Part shown: piece by piece, positions 57,696-64,000 of the stretch | Position numbering within the stretch: position 1 is the stretch's first letter | Layout of the letters: every line of letters starts with the position of its first letter | Source of the DNA: Micromonospora humi | GTDB taxonomy: Bacteria > Actinomycetota > Actinomycetes > Mycobacteriales > Micromonosporaceae | Assembly: GCF_900090105.1 (NCBI RefSeq) | Contig: NZ_FMDM01000015.1 | Location: forward strand, 121,686-185,685 | Length of the DNA stretch: 64,000 bases | Direction: 5' to 3' | Translations under genes and position numbers: made by a program | Notes under the pieces: model-generated | Databases searched by the model: none | Seen by the model: the letters and a program-made list of their open reading frames with translations, nothing else | Told to the model about the DNA's origin: nothing

Positions 57696-59147
57696 GTGGT
57701 GACCACGCCCCGATCGACCTCCTCCCGCGCCGGTGCCGGCCGTGGCCGCGCCGCCGCCCGCGAACCCCGCCCGGCCTACGAGTGCGACGCCTGCGGTCAC
57801 CAGCCGCCCAAGTGGATGGGCCGGTGCCCCGAGTGCGGCGAGTGGGGCTCGGTGGTCGAGTCGACGGTCACCGGCCCGCTGGTCTCCGGCCGGGTGGTCA
57901 GCTCCCGGATGCCGGCCGAGCCGGCCCGTCCGATCGCCACCATCAGCGCCGCGCCGGCCCGGGCCCGGCCGACCGGGGTGAGCGAGCTCGACCGGGTGCT
58001 CGGCGGCGGCCTGGTCCCCGGCGCGGTGGTGCTGCTCGCCGGCGAGCCTGGCGTCGGCAAGTCGACCCTGCTGCTCGACGTGGCCCAGCAGTGGGCCGCC
58101 GGTGCGGGCAGCCCGTCGCTGGTGGTCAGCGGTGAGGAGTCGGTCAGCCAGGTCCGGCTGCGCGCGGAGCGGATGGGCACCCTGCACGACCAGCTCTACC
58201 TGGCCGCCGAGAGCGACCTGGCTGCGGTGCTCGGTCACCTCGACGCGGTCAAGCCGGGCCTGCTGGTGCTCGACTCGGTGCAGACCATCTCGACCACCGG
58301 CACCGAGGGCGTGCCGGGCGGCGTGACCCAGGTGCGCGCGGTCACCGCCGCGCTCGTCGCGGTCGCCAAGGAGCGTGGCGTCGCCACCGTGCTGGTCGGG
58401 CACGTCACCAAGGACGGTCAGGTGGCCGGCCCCCGGGTGCTGGAGCACCTGGTCGACGTGGTGTTGCACTTCGAGGGCGACAAGCACTCCTCGCTGCGCA
58501 TGGTGCGCGGCGTGAAGAACCGGTTCGGCGCGGCCGACGAGGTGGGGTGCTTCGAGATGCACGAGGGTGGCATCAGCAGCCTGGCCGACCCGTCCGGCCT
58601 GTTCCTGACCCGCTACTCCGAGCCGGTGCCGGGCACCTGCGTGACAGTGGCCATGGAGGGCCGGCGGGCGCTGGTCACCGAGGTGCAGGCGCTGATCGGC
58701 GCGACGGTCGCCGGCTCGCCCCGGCGCACCGTCTCCGGCCTCGACAGCGCCCGGCTGGCCATGGTCCTCGCGGTGCTCCAGCGCCGCACCGAGCGGCTGA
58801 CGCTGCACGACCGGGAGGTCTTCGCCGCCACCGTCGGCGGCATCCGGGTGGTCGAGCCGGCGGCCGACCTCGCGGTGGCGCTCGCGGTGGCCTCCGGCGG
58901 GCTCAACCTGGCGCTCAACCCGCACCTGGTCGCCATCGGCGAGGTCGGGCTCACCGGCGAGGTGCGGCGGGTCGGCGCGGTGCCCCGCCGGCTGGCCGAG
59001 GCCGCCCGGTTGGGCTTCCGGCTCGCCCTGGTCCCACCCGGTTGCGGCCCCGGCAGCAGCGGCGTAGCCCCGGAGAACATGCGCGTGATCGAGGTCACGG
59101 ATGTGCGTGCCGCGCTCCAGGCTGCCGCCCGCGCATCCGCCGAGTGA
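57696..59147 (+). CDS. radA: DNA repair protein RadA
   Basis: This 483-residue RecA-related helicase starts at GTG 57696 (a second GTG follows directly). A four-Cys zinc finger reads YECDACGHQPPKWMGRCPEC. Walker A is LLAGEPGVGKSTLLLDVAQQ, Walker B LLVLDSVQTI, and the RadA-specific motif MVRGVKNRFGAADEVG contains K-N-R-F-G. The C-terminal Lon-like domain ends GEVRRVGAVPRRLAEAARLG. RadA promotes branch migration in recombinational repair. It is followed by disA in the conserved radA-disA pair; in Bacillus RadA modulates DisA activity. The gap to disA is about 140 bp. Confidence 0.97.
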   Translation: MVTTPRSTSSRAGAGRGRAAAREPRPAYECDACGHQPPKWMGRCPECGEWGSVVESTVTGPLVSGRVVSSRMPAEPARPIATISAAPARARPTGVSELDRVLGGGLVPGAVVLLAGEPGVGKSTLLLDVAQQWAAGAGSPSLVVSGEESVSQVRLRAERMGTLHDQLYLAAESDLAAVLGHLDAVKPGLLVLDSVQTISTTGTEGVPGGVTQVRAVTAALVAVAKERGVATVLVGHVTKDGQVAGPRVLEHLVDVVLHFEGDKHSSLRMVRGVKNRFGAADEVGCFEMHEGGISSLADPSGLFLTRYSEPVPGTCVTVAMEGRRALVTEVQALIGATVAGSPRRTVSGLDSARLAMVLAVLQRRTERLTLHDREVFAATVGGIRVVEPAADLAVALAVASGGLNLALNPHLVAIGEVGLTGEVRRVGAVPRRLAEAARLGFRLALVPPGCGPGSSGVAPENMRVIEVTDVRAALQAAARASAE

Positions 59148-59285
59148 CCGTGAGTGCACGCGCGCGGCGGCTGCGGCCGGACGATTCCGGACAGGCCACG
59201 CGGTCCACCGAGGGCCGGACGAGCCCGGCATCGTGACACATCACAGTAACCACGAGAGCACCCACCGCACCGCAGTCCGTAGACT

Positions 59286-60479
59286 GTGCCCGTGCCGATC
59301 GACCGCGATGCCACCAAGCCCGCAACGGCGACGCCGCACGCCCGCACCGGTGCCGTGAGCGGCAACCCCACCCGCGCCATCAGCGTGAGCGTGGCCGGGA
59401 GCGTCGGCGGCGCCGGCGCCGACCCGCTGCGCGCCAACCTCGCCCTCATGGCGCCCGGCACCGCGCTCCGCGACGGCCTGGAGCGGATCCTGCGCGGTCG
59501 CACCGGCGCGCTGATCGTGCTCGGCTACGACAAGGTGGTCGAGCAGATCTGCACCGGCGGCTTCCCGATGGACGTGGAGTTCTCCGCCACCCGGGTCCGC
59601 GAGCTGTGCAAGATGGACGGCGCGGTGGTGCTCTCCAGCGACGGCACCCGGATCGTCCAGGCCGGCGCGCACCTGATGCCCGACCCGTCCATCCCCACCG
59701 AGGAGTCCGGCACCCGGCACCGCACCGCCGAGCGGGTGGCCCGGCAGACCGGCTACCCGGTCATCTCGGTGAGCCAGTCGATGCGGATCATCAGCCTCTA
59801 CGTCAACGGCCAGCGGCACGTGCTGGACGACTCGGCGGCCATCCTGTCCCGCGCCAACCAGGCCCTGGCGACGCTGGAGCGCTACAAGCTCCGGCTGGAC
59901 GAGGTCTCCGGCACGCTCTCCGCGCTGGAGATCGAAGACCTGGTCACCGTCCGCGACGCGGTGGCGGTGGTGCAGCGGCTGGAGATGGTCCGGCGGATCG
60001 CCGACGAGATCGCCGGCTACGTGGTGGAGCTGGGCACCGACGGCCGCCTGCTGGCCCTTCAGCTCGACGAGCTGATGGCCGGCGTGGACGCCGACCGCAC
60101 CCTGGTCATCCGCGACTACCTGCCGGTGGGCCGCAAGTCGCGCACGCTCGACGAGGGGCTGGTCGAGCTGGACCTGCTCAGCGCCACCGAGCTGATCGAC
60201 CTGGTGGCGGTGGCCAAGGCCATCGGCTACCCGTCCGCCTCCGACGCGCTCGACGCGGCGGTCAGCCCGCGCGGGTTCCGCCTGCTGGCCAAGGTGCCCC
60301 GGCTGCCGGCGGCCGTGGTCGACCGGCTGGTGGTGCACTTCGGCAGCCTGCAGCGGCTGCTCGGCGCGACCGTCGAGGATCTCCAGGCGGTCGAGGGAGT
60401 GGGCGACGCCCGTGCCCGTGGGGTCCGCGAGGGCCTGTCGCGGCTCGCCGAGGCGTCCATCCTGGAGCGGTACGTCTGA
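59286..60479 (+). CDS. disA: DNA integrity scanning diadenylate cyclase DisA
   Basis: A 397-residue protein from GTG 59286; GTG 59292 and later starts fit as well. The conserved part begins near residue 47 (LRANLALMAPGTALRDGLER), so the first approximately 45 residues are a Thr/Ala-rich extension or a mis-set start. The diadenylate cyclase domain contains the D-G-A motif (LCKMDGAVVLSSDGTRI) and the R-H-R motif (ESGTRHRTAERVARQTGY). A helical linker and a C-terminal HhH DNA-binding domain (TVEDLQAVEGVGDARARGVR) follow. It makes c-di-AMP from two ATP and senses branched DNA. It is downstream of radA. Confidence 0.96.
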   Translation: MPVPIDRDATKPATATPHARTGAVSGNPTRAISVSVAGSVGGAGADPLRANLALMAPGTALRDGLERILRGRTGALIVLGYDKVVEQICTGGFPMDVEFSATRVRELCKMDGAVVLSSDGTRIVQAGAHLMPDPSIPTEESGTRHRTAERVARQTGYPVISVSQSMRIISLYVNGQRHVLDDSAAILSRANQALATLERYKLRLDEVSGTLSALEIEDLVTVRDAVAVVQRLEMVRRIADEIAGYVVELGTDGRLLALQLDELMAGVDADRTLVIRDYLPVGRKSRTLDEGLVELDLLSATELIDLVAVAKAIGYPSASDALDAAVSPRGFRLLAKVPRLPAAVVDRLVVHFGSLQRLLGATVEDLQAVEGVGDARARGVREGLSRLAEASILERYV

Positions 60480-60485
60480 TCCGCC

Positions 60486-61259
60486 TCAGCCGGTGACGGT
60501 CAGCTTCACCGGCTCGCTGATCTTGGTGCCGACCCGGGCGAAGACCTGGTACGTGCCGATCGGGGCGTACGGCCCGGCGGCCAGCCCGTCGGCGCAGCGG
60601 CTGGTGTCCCGCCCGTTCCAGCCCAGTTCGTAGGCGCGCTCGAAGTTCGGCGTGAACGACTGCACGTCCGAGCCCTTGCCGGTGCCGCAGGTGTCGGAGG
60701 ACCAGACCTTCTCCGCGCCGGCCTTGACGTAGAGCTCCTGGAGGTCGGCGCCGACGTCACGGCTGCACGTCCGGTTCGAGACGTTCTTGATCTTGAGGTG
60801 CAGCGTGACCACGGTGCCCCGCTGGGCGTTGGCCGGCACCGCCACCGGCGTCACCCGGATCTCCGAGTCGGTGCAGGCGCCGTCGGCGGAGACCGGTTCA
60901 CCGGACGCGCCGCCGTCACCCGTGCCCGACCCGCCGCCCGTGCTCGTGCCGCCGTCGGTGCCCGTGCCACCGCCGGTGCTCGTGCCACCGCCGGAGTCGG
61001 TCCCGCCGCCGGTGTCACCGGAGGCGCCCGGCGAGGGCGACGGAGCGGTCGACTGCGGGGCCAGCACCGAACCGGACGGGCCCGGGGCGGCCCCGGCGGA
61101 GCCACCCGGCGACGGGTCGCCGCCCGGTGCGCCGGTGTTCTTGTTCGTGCCGGTGCAGGAATAGAGCAGGACAATCAGGAAGAGCAGCCCCGCGCCGAGC
61201 ACGACGGCACGACGCCGCCAGTAGACAGCGGGGGACAGGGGGCCGACCGTCAGACGCAT
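60486..61259 (-). CDS. Membrane-anchored protein with Gly/Ser/Thr linker
   Basis: This 257-residue protein starts at ATG 61259. A single N-terminal helix (RRRAVVLGAGLLFLIVLLYS followed by Cys) anchors it; the S-C could also be a weak lipobox. A low-complexity linker of about 90 residues follows (GGGTSTGGGTGTDGGTSTGG). The C-terminal extracytoplasmic domain is beta-rich with four Cys: CTDSEIRVTPVAVPANAQRG, TVVTLHLKIKNVSNRTCSRD, then VWSSDTCGTG and RCADGLAAG. It looks like an Ig-type domain of a wall-exposed protein of unknown function. It converges with disA. Confidence 0.83.
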   Translation of the reverse strand: MRLTVGPLSPAVYWRRRAVVLGAGLLFLIVLLYSCTGTNKNTGAPGGDPSPGGSAGAAPGPSGSVLAPQSTAPSPSPGASGDTGGGTDSGGGTSTGGGTGTDGGTSTGGGSGTGDGGASGEPVSADGACTDSEIRVTPVAVPANAQRGTVVTLHLKIKNVSNRTCSRDVGADLQELYVKAGAEKVWSSDTCGTGKGSDVQSFTPNFERAYELGWNGRDTSRCADGLAAGPYAPIGTYQVFARVGTKISEPVKLTVTG

Positions 61260-61364
61260 GATGCGCCTACCGTAGCCGCGTGGCGCTCGGCGCGCCGGTC
61301 CGACGCGCCGGTAACCGCGTGCAACACCCACCCGAAAGTCCACAGTGGATGCCCACGGTCGCCG

Positions 61365-61928
61365 TCAGAGATAGACCTTGCGCTGGTAGACGGCGTGCGC
61401 GCCGGCAACCTGGTCGAGGAAGAGCAGACCCGCGCAATGGTCGATCTCGTGCTGGAGCGCGCGCGCCTCGAAACCGTCGGTAACCAGCCGGACCGGCTCG
61501 CCGCTCCCCGGCAGCACGCCCTCCACCACCAGGCGGCTGGCCCGCTTCACGTCACCGGTCAGGTCCGGCACCGACATGCAGCCCTCCCGGCCGGCCTTCC
61601 ACCGGCTCGCCTCCACCACCCGGGCATTGCAGAGCACGAACGTGCCGTGCACGGTGACCGCCTTCGGGTGCCCGGTCACGTCCACCGCGAACACCTGCGC
61701 GCTCACCCCGATCTGCGGGGCCGCCAGACCCACACAGCCCGGCGAGACCCGCATGGTGGCCACCAGGTCGGCGGCCAGCCGCACCACCTCGGCCGAGGTC
61801 GGGTCGACCTCCGGACCGGGCCGGCTCAGCACCGGCTCCGGCGCGGCCACCACCGCACGCACCTCGCCCGGGACACCGAGCTTCGCCGGCGTCCAGCCAC
61901 CCAGGCCGGCGTACTCCGGGCCGGTCAC
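61365..61928 (-). CDS. def: Peptide deformylase
   Basis: This 187-residue metalloenzyme starts at GTG 61928, overlapping the ACT gene stop by four bases. The three deformylase motifs are present: GCVGLAAPQIG (G-x-G-L-A-A-P-Q with V for the first x-G), REGCMSVPDL (E-G-C-x-S) with the metal Cys, and LQHEIDHCAGLLFLDQV (H-E-x-x-H). It removes the formyl group from nascent N-termini. Compared with E. coli Def it has an N-terminal extension (YAGLGGWTPAKLGVPGEVRA). There is often a second def elsewhere in such genomes. Confidence 0.94.
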   Translation of the reverse strand: MTGPEYAGLGGWTPAKLGVPGEVRAVVAAPEPVLSRPGPEVDPTSAEVVRLAADLVATMRVSPGCVGLAAPQIGVSAQVFAVDVTGHPKAVTVHGTFVLCNARVVEASRWKAGREGCMSVPDLTGDVKRASRLVVEGVLPGSGEPVRLVTDGFEARALQHEIDHCAGLLFLDQVAGAHAVYQRKVYL

Positions 61929-62437
61929 AGCAGGTCCGTGTCCGCCGGGCGGAGGCTGACGCCGACGCCCAGTTCCGCCGCGACGCGGGTGAGCCGGCCG
62001 GCCACCTCGTCCGAGCTGCCCGGCGGCAACTCCACCTCGGCGACCACCACGTAGAGCGAGCCAGTCAGCCGGGTACTCAGGTCGGTGACGTTGCCACCGG
62101 CGTCGGCCAGCACCCGGGTCATCGCCGCCACGATGCCCATCCGGTCGGCGCCGTGCACCGCCAGCACGTACGGCTCGCCGGCCGGCTCGCTGGCGCCGTC
62201 CGGGGTGACCGCGCGTACGGTGGCCAGCAGGTGCCCGTCGGCGGCGAGCGGGGCGAATGCGGCCTCGACGTCGGCGGCGGCCGGCCCCACGCAGATCAGG
62301 GTCATGGCGAAGTGCCCCCGCAGCCGGGTCATCGTCGAGTCGGTGAGGTTCGCGCCGAGCCCGGCGAGGACCTCCGCGACGTCGGCGACGATGCCCGGTC
62401 GGTCCCGGCCGATGACGGTGATCGCGAGCTCGTTCAT
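61925..62437 (-). CDS. Two-ACT-domain regulator (glycine cleavage regulator GcvR-like)
   Basis: This 170-residue protein starts at ATG 62437. It consists of two ACT domains: LAITVIGRDRPGIVADVAEV with GLGANLTDSTMTRLRGHFAM, and YVLAVHGADRMGIVAAMTRV with GGNVTDLSTRLTGSLYVVVA. There is no catalytic or DNA-binding domain. ACT pairs bind amino acids and regulate enzymes or transcription; the pattern resembles GcvR. Its last four bases overlap the def start. The effector is unknown. Confidence 0.9.
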   Translation of the reverse strand: MNELAITVIGRDRPGIVADVAEVLAGLGANLTDSTMTRLRGHFAMTLICVGPAAADVEAAFAPLAADGHLLATVRAVTPDGASEPAGEPYVLAVHGADRMGIVAAMTRVLADAGGNVTDLSTRLTGSLYVVVAEVELPPGSSDEVAGRLTRVAAELGVGVSLRPADTDLL

Positions 62438-62534
62438 TCGGACATTCTGCCCCGCCGCCGAAGATCCACCTCACCGGGCCTACCCGGCCCGCCCACCCTG
62501 CGGGAAAACCGACCGTGACATCATCGGCACCGCC

Positions 62535-63434
62535 ATGACTGAACCCACATTCGCCACCCAGGTCAGCCGGTGGTACGAGCGCAACGCCCGCGACCTGCCG
62601 TGGCGCAAGCCCGGCATCGGCGCCTGGGCGATCCTGGTCAGCGAGGTCATGCTCCAGCAGACGCCCGTGGTCCGGGTGGTACCCGCCTGGGAGGCATGGC
62701 TGGCCCGCTGGCCGGAGCCGCGCGCACTGGCCGAGGACACCCCGGCCGAGGCGATCCGGATGTGGGGACGGCTCGGCTACCCCCGCCGGGCGGTACGCCT
62801 GCGCGAGTGCGCGGTGGCGATCGTGGAGCGGCACGGCGGCGTGGTGCCCGACCGGCTGGAACAGTTGCTGGCGTTGCCCGGGGTCGGCACGTACACGGCC
62901 CGGGCGGTGGCCGCGTTCGCGTACGGGCAGCGGCATCCGGTGGTCGACACGAACGTTCGCCGGGTGGTGTGCCGCGCCGTCGCCGGGGAACCGGACGCCG
63001 GACCGACCACCCGCCCCGCCGACCTGGTCGCCACCGAGGAGTTGCTGCCGGTCGAACCGGCCGCGGCGGCCCTGGCCAGCGCGGCGTTCATGGAACTCGG
63101 CGCGGTCGTCTGCACCGCACGGGCACCTCGCTGCGCGGTGTGCCCGGTCGAGGCCACTTGCGCGTGGCGGGCCTCCGGTCAGGCCGCGCCGGAAGGCCCC
63201 AGCCGCCGCCCGCAGCGCTACGCGGGCACCGACCGGCAGGTACGCGGCCTGCTCCTGGCCGTGCTCCGGGAGACCGCCGGACCGGTGCCGCACCAGCGAC
63301 TGGACCAGGTCTGGCACGACGACGTGCAGCGGGCTCGGGCGCTGGCCGGCCTGGTCACCGACGGACTGGTGGAGCCGGTGGGCCCGGAGTCCTTCCGGCT
63401 GGCCGGGGACGGCCCACCCGTCCCCCTTCCCTGA
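62535..63434 (+). CDS. mutY: A/G-specific adenine glycosylase (MutY-like, short form)
   Basis: This 299-residue HhH-GPD glycosylase starts at ATG 62535. WYERNARDLPWRKPGIGAWA then ILVSEVMLQQTPVVRVVPAW matches MutY (with catalytic Glu in S-E-V-M-L-Q-Q-T). The HhH is LLALPGVGTYTARAVAAFAY, the catalytic Asp is in PVVDTNVRRVVCRA, and the [4Fe-4S] Cys set is C-x6-C-x2-C-x5-C in VCTARAPRCAVCPVEATCAW. The C-terminal NUDIX-like domain that recognises 8-oxoG in E. coli MutY is missing; only about 70 residues follow the cluster. It removes A opposite 8-oxoG. Confidence 0.93.
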   Translation: MTEPTFATQVSRWYERNARDLPWRKPGIGAWAILVSEVMLQQTPVVRVVPAWEAWLARWPEPRALAEDTPAEAIRMWGRLGYPRRAVRLRECAVAIVERHGGVVPDRLEQLLALPGVGTYTARAVAAFAYGQRHPVVDTNVRRVVCRAVAGEPDAGPTTRPADLVATEELLPVEPAAAALASAAFMELGAVVCTARAPRCAVCPVEATCAWRASGQAAPEGPSRRPQRYAGTDRQVRGLLLAVLRETAGPVPHQRLDQVWHDDVQRARALAGLVTDGLVEPVGPESFRLAGDGPPVPLP

Positions 63435-63455
63435 CGGCGCTCCCGGGCGCGGAAA

Positions 63456-63496
63456 GGCGACGGCCCCGGTGGCTCTCGCCTACCGGGGCCGTCGCC
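63456..63496. terminator. Bidirectional terminator between mutY and clpC
   Basis: GGCGACGGCCCCGGT (63456-63470) pairs perfectly with ACCGGGGCCGTCGCC (63482-63496), a 15-bp stem with an 11-base loop, located between convergent stops. No T-run. Confidence 0.9.
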
Positions 63497-63518
63497 CTGG
63501 AACCAGTCTCGCCCGAAC

Positions 63519-64000
63519 TTACGCGGCGGTGTCGTCCGCGCCGGTGGCGGCGGCGCCGAGGTCCGCCGGGACCGCGTCCGGCACGGCAGCCGGCTGGTCC
63601 GTGCCCCGGAAGACGAGCTTGGACTTGTCGATGTTCTCGGGGTCGCCTTCGCAGTCGACGACGACGATCTGGCCGGGGGTCAGTTCGTTGAACAGGATCC
63701 GCTCGGACAGGTTGTCCTCGATGTCACGCTGGATCGTGCGACGCAGCGGACGGGCGCCGAGCACCGGGTCGAAGCCCTTCTTCGCCAGGTACTTCTTGGC
63801 GTTGTCGGTCAACTCCAGACCCATGTCCTTGTTGCGCAGCTGACCCTCGATCCGCTGGATCATGATGTCCACGATCTGCAGGATCTCGTTCTCCCGCAGC
63901 TGGTGGAACACGATCGTGTCATCGATACGGTTGAGGAACTCGGGCCGGAAGTGCTGCTTGAGCTCGTCGTTGACCTTCTGCTTCATCCGGTCGTAGTTCG
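63519..64000 (-). CDS. clpC: ATP-dependent Clp protease ATPase ClpC, C-terminal part (runs off the window)
   Basis: About 160 residues of the C-terminus, still open at base 64000. It reads NYDRMKQKVNDELKQHFRPE then FLNRIDDTIVFHQLRENEIL (sensor 1/arginine-finger region of AAA-2), LTDNAKKYLAKKGFDPVLGA, RPLRRTIQRDIEDNLSERIL and a variable acidic tail. G-A-R-P-L-R-R is sensor 2. ClpC is the Hsp100 unfoldase that feeds ClpP and is essential in many actinobacteria. It converges with mutY. Confidence 0.96.
   Translation of the reverse strand, partial: NYDRMKQKVNDELKQHFRPEFLNRIDDTIVFHQLRENEILQIVDIMIQRIEGQLRNKDMGLELTDNAKKYLAKKGFDPVLGARPLRRTIQRDIEDNLSERILFNELTPGQIVVVDCEGDPENIDKSKLVFRGTDQPAAVPDAVPADLGAAATGADDTAA

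Noticed and set aside
61365..63317. 650-codon frame that includes peptide deformylase
   Set aside because: Only the last 187 residues are deformylase; the rest is antisense to mutY and overlaps the ACT gene.

Overview
The window is very GC-rich actinomycete chromosome. Third-position G/C is near saturation, GTG starts are frequent, and CarD, MsiK, AfsR/SARP, CGNR and DUF397 proteins are present. Gene content, the short GGGGCCCC-cored repeats and a type III PKS/UbiA locus suggest Micromonosporaceae, most likely Micromonospora; this is inference, since no database could be searched. Most of the sequence is ordinary core chromosome. A small decayed mobile-element scar lies at a tRNA-Thr gene (about 10.2-11.0 kb).

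Layout. 0-9 kb: the 3' end of an HNH nuclease, a membrane protein, an enoyl-CoA hydratase, a secreted M4 metalloprotease, a lipoprotein, a divergent LysR / DJ-1-PfpI pair, an AraC-VOC-histidine phosphatase run and a DUF4386 membrane protein. 9-11 kb: a secreted protein, a small membrane protein, a broken tyrosine integrase and tRNA-Thr(UGU). 11-17 kb: the sugar-ABC ATPase msiK, rlmB-cysS, an IclR-type regulator and an AbiEi-like protein. 17-26.7 kb: a multicopper oxidase fused to three FN3 domains, a subtilisin-like protease, HAD hydrolase plus EamA exporter divergent from a CGNR regulator, a GNAT enzyme, and a mini-GntR module with two small proteins. 26.7-33 kb: class II and class I fumarases either side of a large SARP-NB-ARC-TPR regulator.

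33-45 kb is a spread-out tyrosine/phenylalanine catabolic region. An Lrp/AsnC regulator is divergent from hppD; hppD is followed by two RDD membrane proteins and an aromatic/histidinol-phosphate aminotransferase. Fumarylacetoacetase is translationally coupled to a protein of unknown function, and both are divergent from homogentisate dioxygenase. The aminotransferase, HppD, HmgA and FAH would take tyrosine to fumarate plus acetoacetate. No recognisable maleylacetoacetate isomerase is present, and the unknown protein is a positional candidate for it.

45-64 kb: a TPR protein with a Zn-alcohol dehydrogenase; a SARP regulator fused to an ABATE/CGNR zinc-finger module, divergent from a secreted protein; carD-ispD-ispF (CarD and the MEP isoprenoid pathway); and a compact type III PKS - flavin acyl-CoA-dehydrogenase-like enzyme - methyltransferase - UbiA prenyltransferase locus likely to make a prenylated alkyl-phenol or quinone lipid. 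The end holds radA-disA (DNA repair and c-di-AMP), two cell-envelope proteins, peptide deformylase with an ACT regulator, an adenine glycosylase and the 3' end of clpC.

Several convergent gene ends carry strong hairpins. Two copies of a 29-bp repeat core lie 26 kb apart in opposite orientation, and in one case the element supplies a gene's stop codon.
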